Positions 31,769 to 40,960 of a stretch of DNA of 64,000 nt are shown one piece after another. The translations under genes and the position numbers were made by a program. The stretch comes from Futiania mangrovi (GTDB lineage: Bacteria > Pseudomonadota > Alphaproteobacteria > Futianiales > Futianiaceae): the NCBI RefSeq assembly GCF_024158125.1, contig NZ_JAMZFT010000001.1, positions 558,001 through 622,000 on the forward strand, written 5' to 3'. Position 1 is the stretch's first letter. Each line of letters opens with the position of its first letter. The notes beneath the pieces were generated by a model. That model was not told the origin of the DNA, did no database searches, and saw nothing but the letters and a program-made list of their open reading frames with translations.

Positions 31769-31807
31769 GAAACCCGTCGCGCACAGGCTTCCGGGGAGAC
31801 CCTCATC

Positions 31808-32386
31808 ATGTGGCAGACCGCCTTGCGCCATGCCGCCGCCTTGCTGCTGCTGACGCTGGCGGCCTGCACTGGCACGCCCGCAGGCGTCGAGATCGCGGAC
31901 GGGCCGGCGCTGGAGGCGCGCGCGCCGCTGCTCTACCGGCTCGGACCCGGGGACGAGGTGCGGCTGATCGTCTTCGGCGAGGACAATCTGTCGGGCACGT
32001 TTGCCGTCGATGCCGAGGGCACGCTCGCCATGCCCCTGATCGGCGCGGTGCAGGCCGCTGGGCTGAGCGTGCGGGAGCTGGAGGAGGCCGTGGCGCGGCG
32101 CCTCGCGGATGGCTACCTGCTCGATCCGAAGGTCAGTGCGCAGATCGCTGTCTATCGTCCCTACACCATTCTGGGCGAGGTCGCGCGGCCGGGAAGCTAT
32201 CCCTATGCCGTGGGGCTCGGCCTGCTCGATGCGGTCGCGGCGGCAGGCGGCTACAGCTACCGGGCGCGGACGGGCGTCGTGCACATCGTGGCAGAGGGGG
32301 AGCGCGTGGCCCGAACCTACAAGGCCGCCCCGGACCTGCCGGTCTATCCGGGCGACCAGATCGTGGTGCCGGAACGCTACTTCTAG
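31808..32386 (+). CDS. Wza/GumB-like polysaccharide export lipoprotein
   Basis: A 192-residue outer-membrane polysaccharide export protein. A lipoprotein signal ends in the lipobox LAAC with the lipidated cysteine at about 20. The Poly_export domain (about 40-115) includes YRLGPGDEVRLIVFGEDNLSG in two pieces, and an SLBB domain follows (TILGEVARPGSYPY near 116-129). At this size it matches the short GumB type rather than full-length Wza (about 380). It presumably forms the outer-membrane exit with the BY-kinase co-polymerase encoded three genes later. It leads the operon behind the promoter at 31741-31768. Confidence 0.92.
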   Translation: MWQTALRHAAALLLLTLAACTGTPAGVEIADGPALEARAPLLYRLGPGDEVRLIVFGEDNLSGTFAVDAEGTLAMPLIGAVQAAGLSVRELEEAVARRLADGYLLDPKVSAQIAVYRPYTILGEVARPGSYPYAVGLGLLDAVAAAGGYSYRARTGVVHIVAEGERVARTYKAAPDLPVYPGDQIVVPERYF

Positions 32387-32483
32387 GAGACATCTGCCAC
32401 CGAAAATCATCCGAAGGTTGCAAGATGCTGACACTTCGCACCTAATACGCACGTGTGGGGACAAGCCTGGGGGGCAGAAGGCC

Positions 32484-33005
32484 ATGCGGGCGCGCAGGAA
32501 GGTCGCAGCGGTCGCCGTTGCACTGGCAATCGGGGGGCTGCCGGCCGCGGGGTTTGCTGCGGCGGCGTCCTGCGCGCCCGGCATGGCGGAAGATGTCTTC
32601 CGCGCCCATTCGGCCGGTGGGCCGCAGCTTGTCGCCCGGCTTGACGAGCTTGTGCGGGCGTGCCCGGCCGCGGCGGTGGAGATCACGGCGACTGCCTCGC
32701 GCGCGGGGCCGGCCGTGCAGGCCGCCGCGGGCGCGGGCCTGGCGCGTGCGGCCGCTGCACTGTGGACCGCCGACCGGGAGGCGGCAGCGACCGTCGCCGG
32801 CATCGTTCAGGACATGCCGGCGGGCGTCTTCTCCGGCGCCTTCTTCGCAGTCGTGGGCGTGCTTGCGGGCAAGGGGCCGGACCCGTGGCGGCCGCTGCCC
32901 GCCGGACACCCCAATCCGACGCCCGGCGGGGGGACCGGCAACGCCCCCTGCCGCCCCGGCAACTCATGGCACGACCGCGACCGGTGCGCGGCAAGCCCGC
33001 GCTGA
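32484..33005 (+). CDS. secreted protein of unknown function in polysaccharide locus
   Basis: A 173-residue protein I do not recognise. Residues 1-28 form a clear signal peptide (RRK then a hydrophobic run ending GFAAAA), giving a periplasmic or outer-membrane product. The body is alanine-rich and helical, with a paired-cysteine pattern (one near 30, one near 60, two in the last 25 residues). A glycine/proline-rich linker (PLPAGHPNPTPGGGTG) precedes a short tail ending CRPGNSWHDRDRCAASPR. It lies between the export lipoprotein and the beta-barrel gene, so a role in secretion or chain handling is inferred. ATG 32484 follows AGAAGG. Confidence 0.7.
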   Translation: MRARRKVAAVAVALAIGGLPAAGFAAAASCAPGMAEDVFRAHSAGGPQLVARLDELVRACPAAAVEITATASRAGPAVQAAAGAGLARAAAALWTADREAAATVAGIVQDMPAGVFSGAFFAVVGVLAGKGPDPWRPLPAGHPNPTPGGGTGNAPCRPGNSWHDRDRCAASPR

Positions 33006-33013
33006 GACCGGCG

Positions 33014-34261
33014 ATGCGGTGTGCGGGCAGGGTCATGGCAGCAGGTCTGCTGGCGGCGGCAACGCTGGCCGGTCCAGCATGCGCAGCCGATCCCTTCGGC
33101 CTGTGGCAGACGGAGGTGCGCCCGCGCGGGGCCGAGACGCCTGCCCCCATGCGGCTCGGCCCGGTCGACGTGGCGCCCGACCTGCGCGTGGGGCTCGCGC
33201 ACGACAGCAACGTCTATGCGCAAGGCGCGGGCGCGCGGTCCGACTGGCGCACCACCGTCGAGCCGCAGGTGCGGCTCGCCCTGCAGACCGGCCCACATGC
33301 GCTGGAGTTTGCGGTGCGGCTGCGCGACGTGCGGCATCGGCGCGAGGGGCGCCTCGATCACACCGATGGGGTGTTTGCAGGCACCGCGACGCTGGCCGCC
33401 GATGCGGCGACGGCACTGACGGTGATGGGGGAGGCCGGGCGGCGGCACCTGCTGCCGGGGGCGCCGGACGCAGCCGATGCCGCGGCCGAGGCCGCGCCGG
33501 TCGGCTGGGTTGCGGCCGGCGTCGCGGTGGCGCGGCGAATGGGGCGGGTGCAGGCCGGCGCAGGGGGCGGCGTCGAGGTCGTGGAGCACCGCGACGTTGC
33601 GCGTATCGGCGGCGGCCTGACGGAACAGGACTTCCGCGACCGGACCGAATGGCGGGTCAATGTGTTCGCAAGCTACGACGTGTCGCCGGACATGACCGCC
33701 TTTGCGGAGGTGGAGGGGGACCGCCGGGAGCATGGCGCGGCCGATCCGGGCGGCGTGCAGCACGATTCGCGTGCGCTGGGCATGGTCGCCGGCATGCGGG
33801 TGGAGGTTGCGGAGATCCTCGCCGCGGAGGTGCGGGGCGGCTGGCTGACCCGGCAATTCGAAGACACGGCGCTCGACGACGTGTCCGGCCTCGACGCGGG
33901 ACTCGCGGTGCGCTGGCGGGCGACGCCGCTGACCGCGCTCGCGGTCGAGATCGACCGGGACGTGCTGGAGTCGGGCCTTCCGGGCGGGGCGGCCATCGTG
34001 CGCACGCGCGCGCGTCTCGGCCTCGATCACGAATTGCTGCGCACGCTGATGGTGCGGCCCGCCGTGGCCTACAGGCGCGATGCCCATGCGGGCCTGGCGC
34101 GTACCGACGAGGTCTATGCTGCGGGCGTGAAGCTCGACTACCTGGTGAACCGCAGTCTCGCCGCGGGTCTCAGCGTTTCGCACGGGCGCCGGGAATCGAC
34201 CGCGCCGGGCCGCGATCACGACCGCACGGTGGCGGAGGTGCAGGGCCGTGTCCGGTTCTGA
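33014..34261 (+). CDS. outer-membrane beta-barrel protein (BBP2-like)
   Basis: A 415-residue outer-membrane protein with a signal peptide (about 1-25, ending ACA|A), then a repeating pattern of alternating hydrophobic strands typical of a beta-barrel. It ends in phenylalanine (QGRVRF), the usual outer-membrane assembly signal. The early region LRVGLAHDSNVYAQ matches the start of the 'putative beta-barrel porin 2' group found in alphaproteobacterial polysaccharide loci. It may form or support the export pore. ATG 33014 gives a compact signal peptide; ATG 32966 would add 16 arginine- and proline-rich residues. It overlaps the BY-kinase gene by 14 bases. Confidence 0.83.
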   Translation: MRCAGRVMAAGLLAAATLAGPACAADPFGLWQTEVRPRGAETPAPMRLGPVDVAPDLRVGLAHDSNVYAQGAGARSDWRTTVEPQVRLALQTGPHALEFAVRLRDVRHRREGRLDHTDGVFAGTATLAADAATALTVMGEAGRRHLLPGAPDAADAAAEAAPVGWVAAGVAVARRMGRVQAGAGGGVEVVEHRDVARIGGGLTEQDFRDRTEWRVNVFASYDVSPDMTAFAEVEGDRREHGAADPGGVQHDSRALGMVAGMRVEVAEILAAEVRGGWLTRQFEDTALDDVSGLDAGLAVRWRATPLTALAVEIDRDVLESGLPGGAAIVRTRARLGLDHELLRTLMVRPAVAYRRDAHAGLARTDEVYAAGVKLDYLVNRSLAAGLSVSHGRRESTAPGRDHDRTVAEVQGRVRF

Positions 34262-36431
34262 GGCCGAGGCGGATACCGCAACCGCTGCCGGCGGAACGGC
34301 CGACCTGCGCGCGGGCGTGCGCTTCCTGCGGCGGCGCGCGGGATGGATCGCTGCGGGCACGGCGCTGGGCCTTGGCGCCGCGGCGGCGGTCCTGGCGCTG
34401 CTGCCCGTCCGGTATACGGCGTCTGCGACGCTGATGCTCGATCCGCGTGCGCCGCAGGTGGTGCCTGCGGACGCGGTGTTGCCGGGCCTGAGCGGCGACC
34501 AGGCGACCATCGACGGTGAGGTGGAGGTGCTGCGTTCCCGCATGCTGGCGGAGGCGGTGGCGGCGCGGGTGGATGTCCCGCCCGCGGGCCCGGGGGCGCG
34601 TGCGCGTGCGGCGGCGGTGCTGGACCGCCTGCTCGGATTCGGACCGCTGCCTTCAGCGCCTGCGGCGACGGGCGCAGACGCCGCCGAGGTGGTGCAGGCC
34701 GGACTCGACGTCCGCCGCGAGGGGCTGACCCGCGTGATCAGGGTCGCCTTCACCCATTCCGATCCGGTCGCGGCGGCAGACATCGCGAACACGGTGGCCG
34801 GAACCTATGTCGCCGCGCAGGAGGAGGCGAAGACCGCTGCGACACAGGCCGCCAACGCGGTGCTGGCCGAGCGGGTCGCCGCGCTGCGCGCCGACGTCGA
34901 AGCGGCGGAGCGTGCGATCACCCGCTTTCGGACGGAGAACGGGCTTTCCGGCACGGCGGGCGAGGCGATCACGGAGCAGCAGATCAGCGAGCTGAACGCG
35001 CGGCTGGTCCTGGCGCGGGCCGAAACGGCGGAACAGGCGGCGAAATACCGGCAGGTCGCGCGCCTTCTCGACACCGGCGGGGCAGCGGACACGGTGGCGG
35101 ACGTGCTGGCCTCGCCCGTGATCGCGCAGTTGCGCCAGCAGGAGGCGGCGATCGCGCGCGAGGAGGCGGAGCTTGCCACGCGCTATGGCGACCGGCATCC
35201 GCGCCTTCTGAAGGTGCGGGCCGAGCGCGCCGATCTGGCCGAACGCATCCGGGACGAGGCAGGCCGGATCGTTGCTAACCTGCGGAACGAACTGGCAGTT
35301 GCCCAGAGCCGGGAAGCCTCGCTCGCCCGCAGCCTGGAGGCGCTGAGCGTGCGCGAGGGGGAAAACGACGCCGCCGCCGTCGGCCTGCGGGAACTGGAGC
35401 GCAAGGCGGAAGCCGCGCGGCAGATGTACGGGGCGGTGCTGGCCCGCTTCCTCGAGACGCGCGAGGCCGCCGGGACCGAACGCGCGGATGCCCGCATCCT
35501 CTCGCCCGCCGCGGTGCCCACACGGCCGACCGGGCCGCCGGTGCCGCTGGTGCTGGCGCTTGGCGGGCTGTTCGGCCTCCTGGCGGGCACCGGAGCGGGC
35601 GCAGCGGCCGACCGGCTGGTGGCGGGTTTCCGCACCGCGGTGGAGGCGGAACGGGTGCTGGGGATGCCCTGCCTGGGCGGTATTCCGGAGCTTCGGGCGC
35701 GCGACCGCCGGGTCGGCGGCAAGGCGCTCTCGCCTGCGGACTACCTCGTGGCGCGGCCCTTGTCGGGGTATGCGGAGGCGGTGCGCGGGCTGAGGACGGC
35801 GGTCGCCTTCTCGGCGCGCGGCGGCGCGGGCGGGGTGAAGGTGATCGCGGTCACCTCATCGCTGCCGGAGGAGGGCAAGACGACGCTCTCGGTCTCGCTG
35901 GCGCGGTCCGCGGCACTGGCAGGTCTGGGCACGCTGCTGATCGACGCCGACCTGCGGCACCCGCGCGTGGCCGCCGCGCTGGGTGCGGAGCCGCAGGCGG
36001 GTCTCGGCGACTATCTTTCGGGACGGACGGCCTTGCTCGATGCGCTGTTCACGGACACGGCGACCGGGCTGCGCGTGCTTCCTGTCGCGGGCGGCATGGA
36101 GACCACGCCCGACGTGCTGGGGACCGAGGCGATGACGCGCCTGATGGCGGCGTGCCGGCAGACCTTCGACCTCGTCATCATCGACACGCCGCCGATCCTG
36201 CCGGTCGTCGACGCGCGCCTCGTCGCCGCGCACGCGGACGCCATGGTCTTCGCGGTCCGGGCACTCGCCACGCCGCGCGCGACGGTGCGCCAGGCGCTCG
36301 CCCGGCTGGGACCGGAGGCGCCGGTCGCGGGGCTTGCCCTGACGCGGGTCGACGTGCGTGCGCAGGCTCTCCACGGGGAGACTGACACGGGCTACGGCTA
36401 TCCGCCCTATACCCGCTATTACGATGGTTGA
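34248..36431 (+). CDS. polysaccharide co-polymerase and BY-kinase (Wzc/ExoP-like)
   Basis: A 727-residue inner-membrane chain-length regulator with a fused tyrosine autokinase. Order: first transmembrane helix about 32-53; Wzz-type periplasmic region with coiled-coil-rich stretch (about 190-400); second helix about 428-450; cytoplasmic kinase. Kinase motifs are SLPEEGKTT (Walker A, about 535-543), LLIDADLR (A', about 563-570) and LVIIDTPP (Walker B, about 642-649). The C-terminus GYGYPPYTRYYDG is the tyrosine cluster that is autophosphorylated. It starts at GTG 34248. Cycling of phosphorylation normally sets chain length and export. Confidence 0.92.
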   Translation: MSGSEAEADTATAAGGTADLRAGVRFLRRRAGWIAAGTALGLGAAAAVLALLPVRYTASATLMLDPRAPQVVPADAVLPGLSGDQATIDGEVEVLRSRMLAEAVAARVDVPPAGPGARARAAAVLDRLLGFGPLPSAPAATGADAAEVVQAGLDVRREGLTRVIRVAFTHSDPVAAADIANTVAGTYVAAQEEAKTAATQAANAVLAERVAALRADVEAAERAITRFRTENGLSGTAGEAITEQQISELNARLVLARAETAEQAAKYRQVARLLDTGGAADTVADVLASPVIAQLRQQEAAIAREEAELATRYGDRHPRLLKVRAERADLAERIRDEAGRIVANLRNELAVAQSREASLARSLEALSVREGENDAAAVGLRELERKAEAARQMYGAVLARFLETREAAGTERADARILSPAAVPTRPTGPPVPLVLALGGLFGLLAGTGAGAAADRLVAGFRTAVEAERVLGMPCLGGIPELRARDRRVGGKALSPADYLVARPLSGYAEAVRGLRTAVAFSARGGAGGVKVIAVTSSLPEEGKTTLSVSLARSAALAGLGTLLIDADLRHPRVAAALGAEPQAGLGDYLSGRTALLDALFTDTATGLRVLPVAGGMETTPDVLGTEAMTRLMAACRQTFDLVIIDTPPILPVVDARLVAAHADAMVFAVRALATPRATVRQALARLGPEAPVAGLALTRVDVRAQALHGETDTGYGYPPYTRYYDG

Positions 36432-36930
36432 ACGGGTCCTTGCCGGTGTTGCCGGCCTCGCGGCGGTGGCGCTGGCGGCGGCGCTGAGCGTGGCTCCGGC
36501 GGTGCGGCCGGCGGCGGGGACCGAAGCCGCGGCGGTCGAGCGTGTGCGCGACGCGCCGCGCGATGCGCGCGGGTGGGTTGCGTTGGCGCAGGCGCGGATG
36601 GCGGAGGCCGGGTGGGACAGCCGGGCCGGGGCGGGCTTGCGCGAAAGCTACCGGGCCGGCCCGCGGGATGCCCGCGCAGGGTTTCGGAGGCTGGCGCTGA
36701 TCCTGCCGTTCTGGCCGCTCATGGGGACAGACGTGCGTGCCGCCGCGCTTGCAGAACTCGAAGCGCTCGCGGCCTGGCCGGAGGCGGCGGGCGTCACGCG
36801 CGGGTTCCTGCACGACCCCGCGGTCTGGCCTCACGTCTGCGCGCTGCCGGACCCGGACCGGGCGCGGGTCATGGCGCTGTCGCGCGCGCTCTCGGTGCGG
36901 CGTGCCGTCGAACCTGCCTGCCCCGCCTGA
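36424..36930 (+). CDS. small membrane-anchored protein, polysaccharide locus
   Basis: A 168-residue protein not assignable to a named family. One N-terminal hydrophobic segment (about 4-26) anchors it or serves as a signal. It is followed by a single TPR-like helix pair (VRDAPRDARGWVALAQARMAEA in two pieces, about 41-62) and a further helical domain with PFWPLMG. The start ATG overlaps the BY-kinase stop by 8 bases, so it is translationally coupled to it. That suggests it works with the co-polymerase. Its last 100 bases overlap the converging O-antigen-ligase-like gene, a point worth checking in both gene models. Confidence 0.68.
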   Translation: MVERVLAGVAGLAAVALAAALSVAPAVRPAAGTEAAAVERVRDAPRDARGWVALAQARMAEAGWDSRAGAGLRESYRAGPRDARAGFRRLALILPFWPLMGTDVRAAALAELEALAAWPEAAGVTRGFLHDPAVWPHVCALPDPDRARVMALSRALSVRRAVEPACPA

Positions 36931-38222
36931 GCGAGGCCGAGGCCGAAGAGCACGGCGAAAAGGCCGCCGACAGCGGGAAGGGTCAGGGGCTCGTCAGCGA
37001 GCCCGTGCAGCGCCATCTGCAGCGCCGCCGCGCAGGCCAGCAGCGGGAGCGGATGACCGTGCTGGCGGGAGAGGGCACCCGCGCAAGAGAGTGCAAGCCG
37101 CGCCAGCGACGCCAGCAGCAGCGCGAAAACCGGAAGTCCGAGGGCGAGCGCCGCCCCGATCCATGCCGAATGGGCCCGGTCCCACAGGACGTGCGGCATC
37201 AGGGCCGGCGGCAGGTAGGGTGCGGCCGCGTCCGCGAAGCTGGCAAGGCCGATGCCGGTCCATGGCGCTTCGGCGAGCGCGGCAAGGCTTGCGCTCGTCA
37301 GCGCGAGGCGCGTCGCGAGCGCATCGGCCGCACCGGGAAGGCGGTCGAGGAGAGGGTTCGACAGGGCGAGAAGGAGCGCGGCGAAAAGGCCGCAGCCCAT
37401 CAGCAGGGGACGGCGCAGGCGTGGGACCTGCCAGGCGATCACGCCCGCCTGAAATGCAAGGGCTATGCCCGCCGCGGCGATCCCCGCGCGCGAGCCGGTC
37501 AGCAGCAGTGCCGCGGTGAGCGCGAGCAGGCCCGCGGCGAGGAGCGGCGCGCGTACCTGCCCGCGCGCGGACGACACGTGCAGGTACGCGATGCCGGCCA
37601 GCACGGTGAGCCCGGCAAAGGCCGCGAAATCGTTGCGATTGACGAAGGTCGCGGTCAGCGCGCCAGGATAGGCCCATTTTGCCATGTGCAGGACCGTGGC
37701 GTTTCCCGTGGCGAACACTGCAAGGCCGTAAAGCGCGACCGTGACGCCGGAGACGATCAAGGCGGCAAGCAGCAGGCGAGCGCTTGCCAGGTCGCGCGCG
37801 GCGAGCAGCGTCGCCGCGAACGCCGCGGCATGGCCGAGCCAGGTGAGGAGGGCACCGGACGCGCCCTCCCCCGTGAGCGCGATCCGGCCCAGCGGCTTCG
37901 TGCCGAGCACGGCGGAGGCGTCGAGATGGGCGGGATGCGTCCAGGGTCCGGGCGGGAGCGGGAGATGCTGAACGACCGGCCAGAGGAGAACGAGCGCGAG
38001 CCCGGCGAACGGCCACCGCGGCAGGGCGCGCGGCCGATGCGCAGCCGCGGGGGGACCAAGCGCGATGAGCAGCGCCGCCAGACCCTGCATGACGGCGAGC
38101 AGCAGGGCGGGTAGCGGCGGCGCGCTGCCGAGCGGCAGGGGGGCGAGCAGCAGGCACGCGCACAACAGGGCAAGGCCGGCCGCGCCGAAGAGAGCTTGCA
38201 GGGATTTCCGCTTGCACGCCAT
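36831..38222 (-). CDS. O-antigen ligase/polymerase-like membrane protein (first)
   Basis: A 463-residue polytopic membrane protein with roughly ten to twelve hydrophobic segments and the O-antigen ligase (Wzy_C/WaaL) signature: ATFVNRNDFAAFAGL near 190-204, LLLTGSRAGIAAAG near 233-246, and a long extracytoplasmic loop with WTGIGLASF and RAHSAW. It probably polymerises or ligates the repeat units. It is on the opposite strand to most of the locus and diverges from the sugar transferase gene. Its 3' end overlaps the 168-residue-protein gene by 100 bases; the overlapping 33-residue tail is low-complexity and rich in arginine and serine. Confidence 0.83.
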   Translation of the reverse strand: MACKRKSLQALFGAAGLALLCACLLLAPLPLGSAPPLPALLLAVMQGLAALLIALGPPAAAHRPRALPRWPFAGLALVLLWPVVQHLPLPPGPWTHPAHLDASAVLGTKPLGRIALTGEGASGALLTWLGHAAAFAATLLAARDLASARLLLAALIVSGVTVALYGLAVFATGNATVLHMAKWAYPGALTATFVNRNDFAAFAGLTVLAGIAYLHVSSARGQVRAPLLAAGLLALTAALLLTGSRAGIAAAGIALAFQAGVIAWQVPRLRRPLLMGCGLFAALLLALSNPLLDRLPGAADALATRLALTSASLAALAEAPWTGIGLASFADAAAPYLPPALMPHVLWDRAHSAWIGAALALGLPVFALLLASLARLALSCAGALSRQHGHPLPLLACAAALQMALHGLADEPLTLPAVGGLFAVLFGLGLAQAGQAGSTARRTESARDSAMTRARSGSGSAQT

Positions 38223-38336
38223 GCGCGAATGAATAGCATCGTATGCAACCAAAAGACATGGGGATGCGCCTTCAGACCAGCGGCCCGACGGTTGCCGCTG
38301 AGGTCCCTCCCTAGGGGTGGGGCGGAAAGGAGCATC

Positions 38337-39872
38337 GTGGCGGGCAGGCACATGGCTGCCGCCGTCGGAGGGGCCGCCGGAACCGGCGGTGCCGGGGGGG
38401 CGGCGTATGGGCAGGAGAGGGACACCCCGGGCCGTAGCGCGGCGGAGGGTGCCCCGGGGGCGGTCTGCGCGTGCGCCGTTCGGTGGCCCGCGCGGATCAG
38501 GGCAGGGCTGCGTGCCTATCCGGCGGTTCTTCTGGGGCTGACGGATGCGGTGGCGATCCTCGCGGCAGGAGCGGCGGCGCGCGGGCTCTACAATGTGGCG
38601 GTGCTGGGCGAGGCGTTCGGGGCAGGCCAGACCGCGGTCGCAGGTGCGGTGGTCGTGCTCGCCTACCTGGCCGTGGCGCGGGCGCGCGGTGTGTTCGACG
38701 TACGCGACTACAACCCCTACCGCTTCGCCTATGGGCGGGTCGCGGGCAGCGTGTTCGTGGCCATGCTGATCGCAGTCGCGGTACTGTTTCTCGCAAAGCT
38801 GACGGATGGCGTGTCGCGCGGCTGGATCGCGGGATGGGCGGCGCTGGCGGTCGCAGGCGTGCCGGCAGTGCGGTTCGGCGTGTTCTCCCTGCTGCACGGG
38901 CCGGACGGGCGGCGGCGTCTGCTGGCGCAGCGCGCGCTTGTCGTTGCGGAGACGCAAGGCCTGGCGCAGCAGGCGGCGGGCGCGCTCGGCATTTCCCGCG
39001 ACGTTGCGGTGGCCGAGGCGCTGACCCCGTGCGCGGCGGGTGGCGTGGCGGCGCTCGTCGCGCGGGTGCGTGCGGGGGTGGCGGCCCACATGCTGGACGA
39101 GGTCGTGGTGGCGGCCACCCCGGACCGGATGAAGGCGGCGCGCGCGTTGGCCGAGGCGCTCGGCGACCTTCCCGTCCAGGTGCGGGTCTGCGTCACGGGA
39201 ACGGGCTTGCGCGCGCGCGGTGCGCGGCTGCTGGACGGAGGTGCGGTCGAACTGTCGCTGGCGCAGGGGCCGCGCGGGCGGCTCGGCTATCTGGTCAAGT
39301 CGCTGGGCGACCGGGTGCTGGCGGCAGTTCTGCTGGTGCTGCTCGCGCCCGTCCTGGCGGCGATCGCGCTCGCCATCCGGATCGAGGGGCGGGGGCCGGT
39401 GCTGTTCTCGCAAGCGCGCCACGGCTTCAACGAGAATGTCATCCGCGTCTGGAAGTTCCGAACGATGACCGTGGTCGAGGATGGGCCCGTGATTGCGCAG
39501 GCGCGCGTGGGCGACCCGCGGATCACCGGTGTGGGCAGGGTGCTGCGGCGGCGCAGCCTCGACGAGTTGCCGCAACTCTGGAACGTGCTGAAGGGCGAGA
39601 TGTCGCTGGTCGGCCCGCGGCCCCACGCCATCGCGCACAATTCCGCCTATGGCCGCATGATCGCGCGCTATGCCGGACGCCACCGGGTCAAGCCCGGCAT
39701 CACCGGGTGGGCGCAGGTCCAGGGCTTCCGCGGCGAGACGCGCGACGTGGCGGCCATGCAGGCGCGGATCGCTTGCGACCTTCATTACATCGAGAACTGG
39801 TCGCTGCTGCTCGACCTGCGCGTCCTGTTCCTGACGGTTCTCGTCGCCTGGCGACAGGAGGGCGCGCGATGA
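38337..39872 (+). CDS. initiating sugar transferase (WcaJ/GumD-like)
   Basis: A 511-residue polyprenyl-phosphate hexose-1-phosphate transferase, which starts repeat-unit assembly on undecaprenyl phosphate. It has four to five hydrophobic segments, a central Rossmann-like domain, and the C-terminal bacterial sugar-transferase domain: [44 protein letters not shown] in two parts, and [18 protein letters not shown]. The PRPHAIAHN form is typical of glucose-type WcaJ/GumD enzymes. I chose GTG 38337, four bases after AAAGGAG; ATG 38352 is too far from that site. The first 60 residues are low-complexity. It overlaps gmd as ATGA. Confidence 0.88.
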   Translation: MAGRHMAAAVGGAAGTGGAGGAAYGQERDTPGRSAAEGAPGAVCACAVRWPARIRAGLRAYPAVLLGLTDAVAILAAGAAARGLYNVAVLGEAFGAGQTAVAGAVVVLAYLAVARARGVFDVRDYNPYRFAYGRVAGSVFVAMLIAVAVLFLAKLTDGVSRGWIAGWAALAVAGVPAVRFGVFSLLHGPDGRRRLLAQRALVVAETQGLAQQAAGALGISRDVAVAEALTPCAAGGVAALVARVRAGVAAHMLDEVVVAATPDRMKAARALAEALGDLPVQVRVCVTGTGLRARGARLLDGGAVELSLAQGPRGRLGYLVKSLGDRVLAAVLLVLLAPVLAAIALAIRIEGRGPVLFSQARHGFNENVIRVWKFRTMTVVEDGPVIAQARVGDPRITGVGRVLRRRSLDELPQLWNVLKGEMSLVGPRPHAIAHNSAYGRMIARYAGRHRVKPGITGWAQVQGFRGETRDVAAMQARIACDLHYIENWSLLLDLRVLFLTVLVAWRQEGAR

Positions 39873-40960
39873 GCGGCGCGGGCCGGAAGACCGCCCTGAT
39901 CACGGGCGTGACGGGACAGGACGGGGCGTGGCTCGCGCGGCTGCTGCTCGACAAGGGGTACACGGTACACGGGGTCAAGCGGCGGGCCTCGTCCTTCAAC
40001 ACGGGCCGTATCGACGATCTCTACGTCGATCCGCACGAGGGTGAGACTCGGTTCCGCCTGCACTATGGCGACATGACGGACGCGACGAACCTGATCCGGC
40101 TGGTGCAGGAGACGCAGCCCGACGAGATCTACAATCTCGCGGCGCAAAGCCACGTGATGGTGAGCTTCGAGACGCCGGAATATACCGCCAACGCGGACGC
40201 GCTGGGGCCCTTGCGCCTGCTGGAAGCGATCCGGATCCTGAAGATGGAGGAAAGGGTGCGCTTCTACCAGGCCTCCACCTCGGAGCTTTACGGCAATGCC
40301 GGCGAGACGCCGCAGACGGAAGCGACGGCGTTCGCGCCGCGTTCGCCCTATGCGGTGGCCAAGCTCTATGCCTACTGGATCACGGTGAACTACCGCGAGG
40401 CCTACGGGCTCCATGCCTCGAACGGCATCCTCTTCAACCACGAGGGGCCGACGCGGGGGGAGACCTTCGTCACCCGCAAGATCACGCGCGCCGCGGCGGC
40501 CATCGCGGCGGGGCGGCAGGGGTGCCTCTACCTCGGCAACCTCGATGCGCGGCGCGACTGGGGCCATGCGCGCGACTATGTCGAGGGGATGTGGCGCATC
40601 CTGCAGCAGGACGCGCCCGGCGACTATGTGCTGGCGACGGGCGAGACGCACAGCGTGCGCGCGTTCGCGGAGGTGGCCTTCGCGCGGGCGGGGCTGGCGC
40701 TCGACTGGCGGGGGCGCGGCGTGGAGGAGCGGGGCGTCTGCCGGGCGACGGGGCGTACGCTCGTGCGCGTCGACCCGCGCTATTTCCGGCCCGCCGAGGT
40801 CAATGCCCTGCAGGGCGATGCGGTGCGTGCGCGCGAGGTGCTCGGCTGGCGGCCGAAGACGCGGTTCCGCGACCTGGTGCACGAGATGGTCGATGCCGAC
40901 ATGGCCGCACTCGCCGGTGGCGCAACGATGCAGGACGCGCCTGCCTTTGCCGATGAGTGA
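39869..40960 (+). CDS. gmd: GDP-mannose 4,6-dehydratase
   Basis: A 363-residue extended SDR that converts GDP-D-mannose to GDP-4-keto-6-deoxymannose. Signatures are [15 protein letters not shown] at about 9-23, [17 protein letters not shown] at about 33-49, the catalytic YAVAK with preceding serine in QASTSELYG, and [15 protein letters not shown], the classic Gmd substrate loop (GDWGHA appears here as [11 protein letters not shown]). Length matches Gmd (about 360-375). It overlaps the initiating transferase upstream and the fucose synthase downstream, so it supplies GDP-L-fucose, or possibly another 6-deoxyhexose, to the polysaccharide. Confidence 0.95.
   Translation: MSGAGRKTALITGVTGQDGAWLARLLLDKGYTVHGVKRRASSFNTGRIDDLYVDPHEGETRFRLHYGDMTDATNLIRLVQETQPDEIYNLAAQSHVMVSFETPEYTANADALGPLRLLEAIRILKMEERVRFYQASTSELYGNAGETPQTEATAFAPRSPYAVAKLYAYWITVNYREAYGLHASNGILFNHEGPTRGETFVTRKITRAAAAIAAGRQGCLYLGNLDARRDWGHARDYVEGMWRILQQDAPGDYVLATGETHSVRAFAEVAFARAGLALDWRGRGVEERGVCRATGRTLVRVDPRYFRPAEVNALQGDAVRAREVLGWRPKTRFRDLVHEMVDADMAALAGGATMQDAPAFADE

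Noticed and set aside
32966-33013. A longer beta-barrel protein starting at ATG 32966
   Set aside because: It would place a basic, proline-rich 16-residue stretch before the signal peptide and overlap the previous gene; ATG 33014 gives a normal signal sequence.
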